64,000 nucleotides of DNA from Pyxicephalus adspersus (GCF_032062135.1 NC_092863.1:13871498-13935497); one strand, 5' to 3'; shown: positions 27,123-39,645, counted from the stretch's first letter. Numbers and translations are program-made. The notes: generated by a model from the sequence alone, not told the origin.

Positions 27123-29584
27123 AGATCTCAAAAAGAGATCATTGATGGGAGCTCTACCACTCTACCTTGTTCTGACTTTACTGGCTGCATGTTTGTTCCA
27201 AGTCAGTAAGTATTGAGGATGCTAGGGAACAAAATACATGATGATAGGGTAATTTTACATATCTATTCATTAATGCCAGGACAGGCTGGGAGTCCTGGCT
27301 TACCTGCCTGGTCACATTTCTTTATTGTTAAGGTTTAACTGGATGACATTTAGGTAAGTACTGTGTATAATATGCAAATCTATATTTTTTAATTTAATAA
27401 AACCCAAGAACAAAAATCTAATATTTTGCAGATTACCATTTCCTAGATATGGTGGCTGTTTTAGTTTTCCTTTTTTTCACCTGGTCATATCTCCAGTAAA
27501 GGTACTTACACAAACTCACTAATTGACTCTGGAAATTATCCTTTGTGACAGTTTCTAGTGGCAGTAGAACAAATGAGTGCTGTACAGACAGCATTCTTCT
27601 ATTCTTTTCTTTCCCTGTACCCTCCCCATGACAAATCAATATCTGTCATTAGCTCTCGGTTGTTTGTAATCCTACATGACAGATCACTAAACTATGTTGG
27701 GGGACAGTTTACCAGATGTTAGTTATTCACCCAATATGATCACAAATGATTTTAATGATTGACAAAAATCAAGTATGTGTGTACAAAGCTTTTTACGCTG
27801 TCTTTAAGTGATGATCATACAGGAACCTTTAGTTTCACTTCAAATATTTTCCAAATATATAGCCAGCTCCAGAACAAAAGCAAAGTTTTACTGTGATTTA
27901 TAGTACAGAATTGCAATAGAATTAAGAAAACATATCAAATAAAAGAAAGAAGTGATAAACATGTTGTACAATATTTGCTTATCAACTGTAAATAAAAATG
28001 ATAGATCTCCTAACAGTGGATGGAGAATAAAAGAGAATATTTTTTTAAGATCATTAAACTTTCAGGGTTAATTTTAGGGATTCTGTTGGGTGTTACTAGT
28101 TTGGGGCACTTTAACATTTTGATAAATTTAGGTAACTTTTGGATTTTTTTCTTGTTCAAATTATGGTTGAGAGAGCAAAATGGACATCCTATTGTTACAG
28201 CCAGGAAGGTTTACTTTAATCCAATTAACCTTCAAGTTCTGCAGTCACTTACCACATTTTCTGAGATAACAGTAAGGTAGATCTCCAGAGTATCCATGCT
28301 CTAACAATATATAGGATCATTGTGTACCCATCCGTACCAGAGTGCTATAGAGTGCTGGTGTGTGTATAAGAATTCAGGAGTAAGGAGGCAGACAATGCAT
28401 GTCAAGTATAGTACTAAAGTATAATTAATAAAGCCATCTTCTTATAGAAATATTCAATTATTAAAAATGAACTCTAAAATTTTAGGTGTTTTAACAGCCA
28501 CAGCCATTTTTATTTTGTGAAGTCAGGTGTTGGTTCCATCTGTTTCCCTATAAAAACGTCTATAGGAGCAGAGGCAAAAAAGTAGTTAGAGGTTACACAT
28601 TTTCTACCCCATTACCATAGCATGGAAAAACCCACCTACACATTTTTTTTGTACTCTAAACCAGGTTATATTGTAGTTATATATATATATATATATATCC
28701 CAGCTGAGTGTTGCTGTGGATGGCAAAAATTTGTGTGCCTGAAGGTTTCAATAATGGACATACCCTTTGGGTGAGATATAAGTTAGATATGGTTCTGGCA
28801 TTTCAGTGAATGCTTTGGTCACATGCAAGAGGAATAAACTTACATAGCCCCTAGCCCCATGCTAATACTGACTTTCAAAAAGTCAATATTTAAAACAGAA
28901 CTTACTATTGCAGATTGGGGATCAGCCAGGAAAAGTTAAGGTAAGCTATTGTATCAGGAGATGCCTCCTTTTCAACTATTGGATTAGTTTATTTCTCATG
29001 CATACCTATGTTCCATGCATGTTATACAAAGTTTTGATTGGTTGTCTGATTAGAAGACTCGTATTTTTGGAATTGTGTTGGCACATATAAAGGAGTTGCT
29101 TGTTTTGATGAAACATCCTTTCCTAAGTCCATCTATCTATCCAACCCTTTGTCTCTGTTTGGTCTTTCTGTGCCCGTGTTTCCCATTTGACATATTCACA
29201 TTTTCTGTCTAAGTAATTGAATTGTTGGCAGGCAGTGTGAGAATGTACCCGTCTCAGTAAACCTCCTGGATTTGTTTGTGTTCTTATTTAAACTGAGCTA
29301 CAATCCGCAGTAAATCTGTTTTTGTGAAGGAACAACATACTGCAGCTCTTGAGATGAAAGATGTTCCATATATTGTCGATATAAGGTACAGAGATATTGG
29401 GGTGCAAAAAGAATGTGTAGGCCAGGGTGACAATAGAAGAAAGAAGAAACTAGCTAGCTGTCACAATACGAGAGTCTATTTGGCTGGAGAGAATGTTTTT
29501 GGCTGCTGGTAAAAATCATCTCCACTGTCCTTTTCTCACTTCCAGAAATTATTTGCTTTAGGTTAACATTTTTTGTTTTCAAGT
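27123..29584. other. Intergenic, no gene seen
   Basis: AT-rich sequence containing a TA microsatellite at 28674-28698. Short ORFs (28020-28280, 29324-29512) show no domain. No paired splice sites with coding sequence were recognised. Confidence 0.35.
28674..28698. repeat. TA dinucleotide microsatellite
   Basis: About twelve alternating TA units in intergenic DNA. Confidence 0.85.
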
Positions 29585-29619
29585 TGCAGGCCAAGCTGAA
29601 GTTCAAGAGCTAAAAACTA

Positions 29620-30812
29620 GTCAGAGCCAAAGGCCAACCGTGGGCCAAGATGAAAGTCAGGATCCAAAAGGAGAGACTCGTAATAAGCAAGCTTGGTCAG
29701 GGGTCAGGCATCAGTCATGTACATGCCAAAGTTGGGAAACCAGAGACCGGTCATAAGCTGAGCTAAGAGTCAGAGACCGGTCATAAGCTAAGGTGAGAGT
29801 CAAAGACCGGTCATAAGCCAAGCCCAGAGTCAGGAGCCAGAGACTGGTCATAAGCAAGCCAAAGGTAAGGAACCAGAAACCAGTCATAAGATAAGGTGAG
29901 AGTCAAAGACCGGTCATAAACCAAGCCCAGAGTCAGGAGCCAGAGACTGGTCATAAGCAAGCCAAAGGTAAGGAACCAAAGACCAGTCATAAGCCAAACC
30001 GAAAATCAGGAGCCAAGATGGGTCATAAGCTAAGCCCAGAGTCAGGAGTCAGAAACCAGTCATAAGCCAAGCCAAAAGTCAGGAGCTAAGCCCAGAATCA
30101 GGAGCCAGAAACCGGTCATAAGCCAAGCCGAAAGTCAGGAGCCAGAGACCGGTCACAAGCCAAGATGAAAGTCAGAAGCCAGAGACCAGTCATAAGCCAA
30201 GCCCAGAGTCAGCAGCCAGAGATGGGTCATAAGCCAAGCTGAAAGTCAGGAGCCAAAGACCAGTCATAAGCCAAGCCGAAAGTTAGGAGCCAGAGATGGG
30301 TCATAAACTAAGCCCAGAGTCAGGAGCCAGAAACCGGTCATAAGTCAAGCCAAAAGTCATAAGCTAAGCCCAGAGTCAGGAGCCAGAAACCGGTCATAAG
30401 CCAAGCCGAAAGTCATAAGCTAAGCCCAGAGTCAGGAGCCAGAAACCGGTCATAAGCCAAGCCGAAAGTCAGGAACCAGATACCTCTCATAAGCAAGCCA
30501 AAGGTGAGGAGCCAGGGACCAGTCATAAGCCAAGCCGAAAGTCAAGAGCCAGAGGCCGGTCATAAACCAAGCGGAAAGTCAGAAGCCAGAGACTGGTCTT
30601 AAGTGGAGAGTCAGGAGACAAAGACCAATAATAAACTAAGTGGTGAGTTAGGTGCCAGACACAGGTCATAAGCTAATTGGAGAGTCAGGAGCCAGAGACC
30701 AGTCATAAGCAAGCCAAAGGTGAGGAGCCAGAGCCTAGTTATAAGCCAAGCTGAAAGTCAGGAGCCAGGGACCAGTCATAAGCTAGCCTAAAGTCGGGAG
30801 CCAGAGACCCAA
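29620..30812. repeat. Minisatellite of about thirty 36-37 bp units
   Basis: The core unit is GTCAGGAGCCAGAGACCGGT followed by CATAAGCCAAGCCGAAA. I count about thirty TCATAAG-type cores between 29750 and 30785. Units differ by substitutions (GACCGGTC, GACCAGTC, GATGGGTC) and by alternating tails (AAGCCGAAAG, AAGCCCAGAG, AAGCAAGCCAAAGG), so there is higher-order structure of alternating unit types. Each unit carries an in-frame TAA on the plus strand, and the unit length is not a multiple of three, so it does not encode protein. The first 130 bp (29590-29720) are degenerate and look like the founder sequence. Confidence 0.92.
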
Positions 30813-32236
30813 ATGCACCCACAACCCCCATCCTTTGAGAATAGGCATTTCTGCATATGGGGCTGTGCTCATTCCCCTATGCATGCACCCACACAAGTAG
30901 ACACATGAGCATGTACTTATACACAGGGCATGCCCATGTCAGTGAGTGTGCTTATGCATACAAGGGTGTGAATTGGCCTGACAACTACCATGTATTTGTT
31001 TATATGACTGTGAGTATAATATTTCAGCCACAAAGGACAATTTATACCTCCTGACACAATGGCAGTTCTGAAGCATTTTTTGTTTTTCACATATTAAAAT
31101 AAGAGCAGTAACACTCAGCATCTTCATACTGCAAATGTATCCAATATGTATAATGTATGTAACACCCACCAACTCCCCATGCATTAAATATTATGTAAAT
31201 GAGAGCTAGCTCCGGGTATGAGTCAGGTCTCCAGAAATTCTTGACACCTCACTAAACACCCTCTATCTGACATTCTACAAGAGCCAATACTCAATAAAAA
31301 TCCGATGTCTTAAAGATCTTTAAGTTTTGTTTGTCTGCTCCCTTCTCTTTGTCATGCAAGTTATAAAAGTGTTAAAGAAACAGTGTTTCCTTCCTATTCT
31401 GGACCCAATGACAGTGTAAAGCCAACCCCTCAAATACTATTATACCTTTTCAGTGCTCCTCCACCTCTCCTTTCTTTGTAATAGGCAACAGACCTGCGTT
31501 TTAACACCCCACACTGCACTGCAACATAAAAAAGAGTGCAGATTTATTACCAGCCCATTAAAAATGAATTGGATGTCATATTGGAATGCATGTTATCATG
31601 TGATAATGCAAAGTAAAAAAAAAGCCTAAGCACATTTAAAATCCCATTTTCCATTGGAGGGGGGGAGGGGGGTATTCTGTACAGTAGGTTGTGTGTTTGT
31701 TCCAGCCCACTAGGAACCAACAACTATGCCATGTTCACTATCACATTTCTTCCCCATTTTGAAGCTTGGTTTGAACTTCAGCAGTTCATCTTGACAATGT
31801 CTACATGACTTAGTGTATTGAGATGCTGTTATGTGATTGGTTGGTTAGAGATTTGTGTTAACAAGCACTTGGACCAGTGTAGCCAATAAACAGGGCAATA
31901 GGTTTTGTATATTTACATACCCAGTCTAGAGATTTATACGTTTCTGCCTCATGGAACAGCACTAGAAAAGAAAGGGAACCGATCTTTCTGATTCAATTTA
32001 ATGTCACACCCAATGACTGGACAGTGATAGAAAAAGCAGCACACTGATGAGCTTATCCCTTTGGCATTCTACTTCTTGTTCCTTGCACTTCAGTGAACCC
32101 ATTTGGCACTTTGTGTTACTTCTCCCTCCCTCTCTTCGTACAGCGGGCTGATACCAAGTCAAATGCAGGTGCTGACACAGCATATAAAACATTAAATGTA
32201 TTAATGAGCAGCTGTAATAATATTATTATTATTATT

Positions 32237-32267
<31 letters not shown>

Positions 32268-33411
32268 ATGTGTTCTTTATCTGCCCAGAGTCCAGCTTTA
32301 ATGACACATTCCTGTACATGTCACCAGTTTAATAAGTGAAAATCTGTGACTAGTTTTAATGTTTGTCATTTCAATGTATGACTGTCAGTGTGTGTATATG
32401 TCAAGGTATGTCCTCCAGCATAAGTTTATGTCACTCAGCATTTGTCAGCATGTAAATAAAAAGAAAAGTGCATAATTATTAACATATAAAAACCTTAACA
32501 TAGAACTTCAATAGGAAAAAAAGTGGAACCAAACAGTTTTTTGCCCCCTTACACAAATACCTGTTGATTCTTGTCAACCTAATACAGATTCCTGTGATGG
32601 GGTGGAAACAATGCTGCTCTGTTCCTGAATTCAGAGCAGAGTTGCCACCCTCATGTAGCCTGTGCCTGATTGCACTACAGTGGGATGGACAAATGTTACA
32701 GTGGGTGTGGCTAATAGCAGTGTCATTGTTGCATCACAAGCCTGTAGCTTGTCAATCAGCATCTAGCCCCACCCAGCTCCTCCCACTGACTTCTGGGTGT
32801 GCTGCTTACCTTCCCCCGGTGATCTGCAGTGTCTGTGAAGGAGAGTATGTGAGACACAAATCAAGACAGATTTAGCTCAATAGGGGAGGTAAAGGTAATA
32901 TATTGTTTAGTTCCTGTTATGCTTGTGTATAAAAGCATCTAGAATTTGCACTTGTTAGACTGTAATAAAAATGTTTAGATTTTCTTTTTCTTCTTCAAAA
33001 AAGAAATAAATAAAGAAAAAAACTATAGCCATTTTAGACAACAGATGCATAAATATTCAATGAGAATCCTGGACGGCAAGTCATCTGTGTCTTGGATGTC
33101 ATTCATCTGAATCAGAAGCTGCATAACTTAACATAGAGATATACATGGCATGTCAGGTAGAAGTGGGCACAGATCAGATACCAGGGAGCTTGTAAAAAGG
33201 CAGATGGTATATGATTGGTATATGAGTAGTGATCGGTGGTCTCTGGTCCTGTTTTTAATACATACAAAAAGCCTGATTGAATCTTCAATTTAAATCTGCT
33301 AAATACATTCCATGTGCATCAAAACCAAAAGTGTTCAATGTCCTTCAGTTTATTTTCTTTCTAAAGAAACCACAGAGAAGAAAAAGCCGGTCCTTGCTTG
33401 CAGCTCTAAAC
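30813..33411. other. Intergenic, no gene seen
   Basis: AT-rich with G-run DNA near 31659-31672 and an ATT/AAT microsatellite at 32217-32271. ORFs at 30857-31054 and 32564-32875 show no domain. Confidence 0.35.
32217..32271. repeat. Palindromic ATT/AAT microsatellite
   Basis: A run of ATT units passes directly into a run of AAT units, so the whole tract is self-complementary and could extrude as a hairpin. The ORFs across it on both strands (poly-Ile/poly-Asn, poly-Leu) are artefacts. Confidence 0.9.
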
Positions 33412-33589
33412 AGGACCTTTGCTCTATGTGAAAGCAGTAACCTCTCTGCAGAGGTCTGACCCCACCCCTACGGAGCCAAACAGCTCTGCAATGAGAACAG
33501 CTTATGCTTGTTGCTGATTGGAAGACTGAAAAGGGGGCGTGTTGGATCTCTGCAGAGACATTTCGGCTTCTACACAGAGAAGAGGTCCT
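33412..33589. mobile_element. Fold-back element with AGGACC ends
   Basis: The left arm runs from AGGACCTTTGCTCTATGTG to CTCTGCAGAGGTC. The right arm, reverse-complemented, runs from AGGACCTCTTCTCTGTGTAG to CTCTGCAGAGATCC. The arms are about 46 bp and roughly 75 percent alike, with an 85-bp loop. This suggests an old MITE with long inverted repeats. ORFs covering it on both strands (33350-33601, 33504-33974) are therefore unlikely to be genes. Confidence 0.6.
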
Positions 33590-34447
33590 AATATGCAGCA
33601 TGCTGATAGGGGATCAGCTTTTCACACCCTTTTCATACACCTGGAATGTATTCATCATAACTATAGGCAATATAAACTGTGGGTCCAACATTTTTTTGGC
33701 TTTTAAAAAGGCTAGGACACTGGCAAGATTTTTGTTGTTATTCTTGTGTCCCCACTGTAATCTCAAGCACAGGAAGTGCAGGGGAAGCGCCCCATTGGGG
33801 ACACAAATGTCTGGATTAAAAAGAAATAAATCCAGCAGACTTTTTACGTTATACATTGTGAATTTATTAAGTGGATGTAATTTCAGGTTTACAGATTTTT
33901 TTTTTTCTCCCACAAAGTTTCCTTGTTTTTGCGGTATGAATATAATGCAATTGGCCAGACGTACTTTTTATTAGCCTTCCTTCCATGGTGCTGATGAAAT
34001 GTTAGATCTGTTTGAAGTGGGATAGGGAACATCTGTCCTGTTGGTGCCAGGCTATTAATTAAGGTTCATTATAGCACAGGTAAAATATAAAGCTGATGGT
34101 CCAGATGCACAGAAAGTAATTATCCAATCACCTAAAACGATCCAAAGGCGCGCTGTGTCCTAGTTTTTTTTTTTTTAAATAAATGCATCCTGCTATTTTA
34201 TTCATTTTTTTATTTATTTACTATAAATTTACTATCAGTTCAAAAATACAGGAATTATTAACATTTATCTATGTTGTCATTTCAATAAAATCATCACCTT
34301 CTACATATGATTTTCTTTTTACATTTTTTTATATTTATTTGTAAAAGTCTCTCTGGACATTCAGATTCCCTAAAAAATGCTGGCTCCATTACTTGGATTT
34401 GGTGTTAACAGCATCAACAGACTTACTCAAGTAACAATCTATGGTTG
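33590..34447. other. Intergenic, probably repeat-derived
   Basis: The block 33604-33850 contains phrases (TGTGTCCCCA near both ends in opposite orientations, AGTGCAGGGGAAGCGCCCC) that look like a dispersed element, but I have no second copy here. The rest is AT-rich with poly-T/A tracts. Confidence 0.3.
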
Positions 34448-34680
34448 TGTTTTTGGACCTTTTTAACTCGGGGAACCCCTTGAAATAACTTCATTTCAGT
34501 TTCAGGGAAACCCTTTAATAATATCCAGGGATCACAGTACATTAGTGCGGTTATCAGTGGGAAGAATGCCTCTTATATTGTTGGCCAGTGGGAAGAATGC
34601 CAACCATGTAGAAAGCCAAAAAGAATAGTCCTATACCTGATGGGTACAAATTGCTCAAGGAACCCCTTGAAACACTGGGG
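34448..34680. repeat. Dispersed repeat, copy 2 ('GGAACCCCTTGAAA' family)
   Basis: Partner of 6198-6484. Here GGAACCCCTTGAAA occurs near the left end and again at the right end, and a GTGGGAAGAATGCC phrase is duplicated in the middle. Confidence 0.5.
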
Positions 34681-37233
34681 TGCAAAAATCTGAATTTCAT
34701 GAGGATAGGTCCCAGGAGCTATCTATCTTTCATGGTGTCGGCAATCCTGAAATATCAGAGAGTTGGGACTGTTTTTCTAAATGGCATATCTTGCTAATTA
34801 ATTGTACAAGGTATAATAATTGGTATTTTAGTTTGACAAAGATGAAAACAGCTAATTACAGACTTAAATGTGTCACGGTCCCAGGTATAAATGTACTGCA
34901 TATAATAAGTATTGTCTACATAGCCCATAGGGCATGGGATTGTGTGTGCCAGGCTGGTGAATTGTAGCTCACTGCTGCCACCTACTGGCATGCAGTATTT
35001 TTGTTTTCTCATTGAGAGGATATAGAAGAGCTAATCCTCTTTTCTTCAGTAATCATAGAGCTTCCTATTGGAGTGAGGTGCAACCATAATACAAGAAAGG
35101 AAAAACAGTCCTAAAAATACAAATGCTGTGGGCAACATAAAAGTAATATTAAAAAAAAGTGCCATATTTTCTGAAAGTAGAGCTGCCAAAAATATATTGC
35201 CAGATCTCCCTGTAAATTACAGGGCAACTCACCCTGTTAAGGAATTTAAGGGGTGTGGGTAGGTGTGCTGTTCTGTATTCCTAGCATACTGTTCTGGGCT
35301 GACACTGCTGTTTTTCTATAGATATAGTGCACAGAGTTTAGAGACAAAAAAGAGGAAAAATTATGCAGCAACCACACCCCTGGCATTATACTTTAAGTAG
35401 CCATTCCCAAGGGTATAAGTATTTACCCCCTTCTTTAGGTGTGCCAGTCACGAACCCCGATTTCTGCCATTATCCCCTGTGTACCATACTAATTTTTTAA
35501 AAGCCTACAAACTTTAGTGTGATCCTGTAAGCAGCCTCTGCTTGTCCTGTAGTGTCTGAGCTGAACATGGGCAGTGTGTTTAACCTGAAAATACAACAGC
35601 AGATCTAAAGTTAAAAAGAAAAAAAATGAATTCACTTAGAGCTGCTAGTGGTCAACCACCCCATCCCCTTAATCCCAGTTATCCCTAGAGACGTGCCTTC
35701 TCTTTCATTTTGGAGGTATGCCCTGCCCATGGGGCAAGCAGGGTTTGGGATCTCTTATAGACCAGAGTAATTTTACCATGCACACCGTGGGCCTGTTTAT
35801 CTCCAGAAACTTAGGATAACAAAGCCATACATAACATGTTATATACTATTTTCCTTGTCAATTCGCGCCTTTATTTGTTAGAAGATATAGCATTGACTAT
35901 TGTGACTGTTGTGCTCTTTTGATAATTGGCCACTAGGCGGCAGAATAAGTCATGGTGTTATTAGTTATGAGCAATGTATAGGGACTCCCATGGCTGTGAG
36001 TGAAAATACAGCCAATTTTACAGGGGAATAATTCATAAATACACCCCAAGTATACTTTTTTTTATTGTCTTAGGAAAAAAGTCAATTTACTGTAATTAAA
36101 AAATGTATTTTTTCAATGTTATCCCATATATAGCAGACCAGCCATGGAGAGATGATGAGTGCTGCCATTGCTGAACTGGTTGTACAGAATGATTATTTCC
36201 TGGATATAAATCTGATGTTTTGGTGCCATCCAGATACAATTACTTAACACCTGAGCTGTATACTCATTCTGGGTCAGAGAGTCAAAAGGGAATAAAAGAG
36301 CAGAACCCGAAACAGGCAATCTGGATATTATAGAACCAGGTCGCCAGTGTCATCTCTCAATGACAGGTCCACTTTAAAATGACACTAAAATTAGGTTTCT
36401 GATAAGAAGAAAAGCATGTTATTTGTAAAAACATTTTTTTTTAATTTTGCACATTTGCAATGCAAAAAGTTACACACAAAACTAGTGAAAAAAATATTAA
36501 ATGGAAGGGCAAACGGGGAAAGAATAGTTATTGGGGTTTGATTAGAATTTTAAATTAATACATTTTTTTGTAAATAAATAAATATCTAAGGGTCACTTTA
36601 ACAGTAACAGTTACACTATGTACAAAGTCTAAATAAATGATCCCTGTAAGTCATATCAGTGAGTGTTGAAGTCCAGATGGGGTGGTTGAGCAGGCGGCTC
36701 CCAATCATTGCCAACCACTTGGCCCTTACCCTTAATGAACCAGCATTTCAACATTTTTTAGCAGGCAGTACAAAGCCACTCACCACCTTCCCAATTGATT
36801 CCCTATGGGAAGCCAAGGGCTAGATATTACATGTGCCATCGCAGTGTACTAGTGTGAGGAAGTGGTGACCATACAGAACCCTCACCTCCCCATAGTCCTA
36901 TTTTCATGTAGTTGAGGTGTATATGAAGTCTCAGGTGACACGTAAATACATTGTAGCTGAAACACACTAATACAATGCAGATATCAAAGGCTTGATATTC
37001 CTGTTTTAAGATCTACATAATTTTGTAGCACAGCACAGTCCTGTCTGGGTGGGCAGGGGACCTCCTACAGCAAAAGAACATTTACAGGTGTTGTCTCTTC
37101 CCAACCCATACCTGTACAGTGAAAGGAAAAATAGTGCACTAAAGATAATTCTGTAACTCTATGTGCTTTACCAGTTCACTACACAACTAGCTGATGCCAA
37201 GTATTGTATATTGAGGCACTTAAATTTCTTTCA
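34681..37233. other. Intergenic, no gene seen
   Basis: No exon or defined transposon recognised between the repeat and the CCDC103 3' end. A reverse-strand AATAAA near 36061-36066 could serve as a distal poly(A) site for CCDC103. Confidence 0.35.
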
Positions 37234-37239
37234 TTTATT
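37234..37239 (-). terminator. CCDC103: CCDC103 poly(A) signal directly after the stop codon
   Basis: On the minus strand the stop codon TAA (37242-37240) is followed immediately by AATAAA (37239-37234). If used, the 3' UTR would be only some 20-35 bases. A distal alternative lies near 36066-36061. Confidence 0.5.
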
Positions 37240-39636
37240 TTAGCCTGTCTGCTCTGTGACTTTGTAAACAGACATAAGCTGGTTTAGCATTGCACTGTTT
37301 TTATCATCAGTCTCCTTTTCCTCTTTGGCAATACTTTGCAGCTTCCCAAATAATTCCCTGCAGCTTCCCTGTTCAGCTTTGCTGAGGAAGACGAGGTTTA
37401 GGTCAAAACGTTGGGTGTTTGCCAGACAGTTCAAGATGTCCAGCACTTCCTGCCAATGTGCACAGTGAAAATTCTCCTCCAGAACTTGCAGGATTTCTCC
37501 CAGGAGTGCAGAGCAAACCTCTGCATGGAAGATCTGGGACAGTTTGCCAGCTCCGATTCGCAGAAGAAGGTCGTATCTTCTCTTCACATCTACCCTGCGC
37601 CAATCACGAGTAAACTCGAATGCATTTTTTGGTTCTGAAGGGGACTCCTATAATTAAAAAATTGAAATAAAATTATTTTTATATATTACAGTATGCATGA
37701 TTCACGAAGTCAGATTGGTTTATTAGAGCACAAGCCCTGTAGAGCAGCCAATCAGACCTGCAGCAGGATCAAATGATCCTGGGGGGCTCCCAGCAGCTGC
37801 CAAATGTTCGGTCACTGGCACTGCAATTGCTGCAAATTTGATGGTGGGTGGTAGTGAGTGGTGCTGAACTACTCACTTCTGCCCCTATTCATTCTCTATA
37901 GGGCTGCTGTGGGTAGAAGCCAGCACATACCACCCCTGCACTCCCCGTTTTTAAAGCAATACCTGATACTTTTAGGTCCGGGGAAACCTCAGACAGCATT
38001 CCTGCCTCTCACAGGAGCAGGGTGACCATTCACAGGACTTTTAGTAAGTTTTGGTTATACAGTGAACTTTACTTACTACACAATCCACATATCAATGTCC
38101 ACTTAGAAGAGGCAGTCTGGACACAATGAATAGGTTCCATGGGAACACTTTCCAAAAACTAGAATCTTTTCACGGGTACAATGTGATAATCGAAGAAAAA
38201 CAGCAACATTTCTGGGGGTAATCAGATGGACACATCTGGATTTAAAGAGAGGATAGAGTTTGCAATATTGTCACAGAAGAAAGAGGCGTGCAGCCGGGAC
38301 AAGCAGATGCAATCAATTTCTGTTTCCGCCTCACCTGTAATACGGTACAAACTGCCTCCCTGGATGAGCCGCTCGTTGTGGCAGTTGGATTCCATGGCTG
38401 CTTCCTATCACCTCCAATCTTGTCCTTCCGCTCCAAGGGTTTCAGGTTAGATGCGAGTACAATATCTCTGCAGAAGAGAACATGGAATAAATTGTACAAA
38501 GAAAAAGTCAATACAGCAAAGACAATATACAGGAACATAATCCAAACTCACTTTACATTAAAATAAACATTTAATTGGTATGGAAAGAAAAACAAAAAGA
38601 ATTATTGAAGGTATATGAGGAAAACGACACAAGAAAATTCTACAGTTGGTAAAGACAAAGGAAAAGAAATTGGAAATTCTATAGAGAAAGTAATTTCAAC
38701 TAGGCTAGCCAGGAGACAGTTTATAAGGAGACATCCCTTGGTACGCCATAAAAGTGCTGGTACAGGTAGTCCCCGGGTTAAGGACATCCGACATACACAC
38801 GCCTCCTAGATGTGAACGGGGCTTCCCTGCTCGCTGGTGTGCAGAATGGAGGCTTGAAGGCGGCAGTTTGCATGACTTGCAGAAAAAATCTTTTGCTAAA
38901 CACAGCTGTGGCTGATCTCAGGGGAGGTGAGCGCTTTCTGCACCCTCTTGTAACTCTTTAATGACCAAGATAAACTCTGCAGTTGTTTATTTTTGCAAAT
39001 CAAAGCACAGCTTGCTCCAGAAGTTATGGAATGTCTAGGCTCCATAAAGATTTTATTTTTTTGCTTTGTTTGTGATTAGCTCAGTCAGTGAGGATTTTAT
39101 ACAGTAACTGACACCATGCTGCCTAAAAATATGTTGAGACAAACATCTGTCCTAACTGCATTTATTAAAATAATTTACCTGTTCTTCTACATACAAATTC
39201 AACTTAAGAACAAACCTACAGTCCCTATTATGTATGTAACCCTGGGACTACCTAATAATGGCACCATTGTGTCACTTCATTCATAATAGTCCCAATAGGC
39301 TGATCTCCACTAAGATCAACCTAAATGACAAGTGTCTGTGAATGATTCACAAGCTTAACAACTGGGGGTATTAACCAGAGCAACCAATCAGTTCCTTTCT
39401 TTTCTTTGTAACCGGCACTGAGCTTTAATCTGATTGGATGCCAGGGATTTTTTAATACATAAGAGACCATGGTGTCCAACAACTGGCACACACCTGAACT
39501 CCTCATAAGATGCCACTTTTTGATGAATGGCGCGGAACTTGGCGTCATTCTCCCTCCGGTATTTCTCATCTGCAGCCACGGCATTGGCCAGCTCTTTCTC
39601 CAGCTCTCTAAAGTTAAGTATCTCTGTGCTGTTCAT
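37240..39636 (-). CDS. CCDC103: Coiled-coil domain-containing protein 103 (dynein arm assembly factor), complete CDS
   Basis: CCDC103 is an oligomeric, microtubule-associated cytoplasmic/axonemal protein required to attach outer dynein arms in motile cilia; loss causes primary ciliary dyskinesia. Coding exons on the minus strand are 39636-39494, 38467-38335 and 37647-37240 (143, 133 and 408 bp), with GT-AG borders and matching phases, giving 227 aa against 242 in human. Residues 1-47 start MNSTEILNFRELEKELANAV and include the ADEKYRREN and VASYEEFR motifs of the N-terminal coiled coil. Exon 2 has DIVLASNLKPLERKDKIGG. The last exon carries FTRDWRR and the helical C-terminal domain with GELLQ-like, LNLVFLS and FGKLQ blocks. 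The start ATG has A at -3. The gene is divergent from EFTUD2, as in human. Intron 1 holds a V-SINE; intron 2 holds a DNA transposon. Confidence 0.93.
38763..39254. mobile_element. MITE with CAGGTAGTCCC termini in CCDC103 intron
   Basis: The left end is CAGGTAGTCCCCGGGTTAAGG and the right end, reverse-complemented, starts TAGGTAGTCCCAGGGTTACA: about 16 of 20 bases match. The interior has a poly-T/A stretch and AACTTAAGAACAAACCTACAG near the right end. It is roughly 490 bp, non-autonomous, and sits between coding exons 1 and 2 of CCDC103. Confidence 0.65.
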
Positions 39637-39645
39637 TGTGACAAG
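39637..39645 (-). other. CCDC103: CCDC103 exon 2 untranslated leader
   Basis: On the minus strand TATATTCACAG precedes CTTGTCACA and then the ATG. This acceptor pairs with the donor of the non-coding first exon at 41203, so nine untranslated bases precede the start codon in this exon. Confidence 0.7.

Noticed and set aside
29620..30812. CRISPR-like look of regularly spaced repeats
   Set aside because: Units are contiguous and diverged with no unique spacers; the host is a vertebrate. It is a minisatellite.
33504..33974. 156-codon plus-strand ORF, the longest in the window
   Set aside because: Its first part overlaps a fold-back element and the rest a probable dispersed repeat; no domain, no splice context.
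37380..37427. Phrase GCTGAGGAAGACGAGG with AAAACGTTGGG resembling the amphibian GAGGAAGCC repeat
   Set aside because: It lies inside well-conserved CCDC103 coding sequence (RFDLNLVFLS region), so the likeness is chance.
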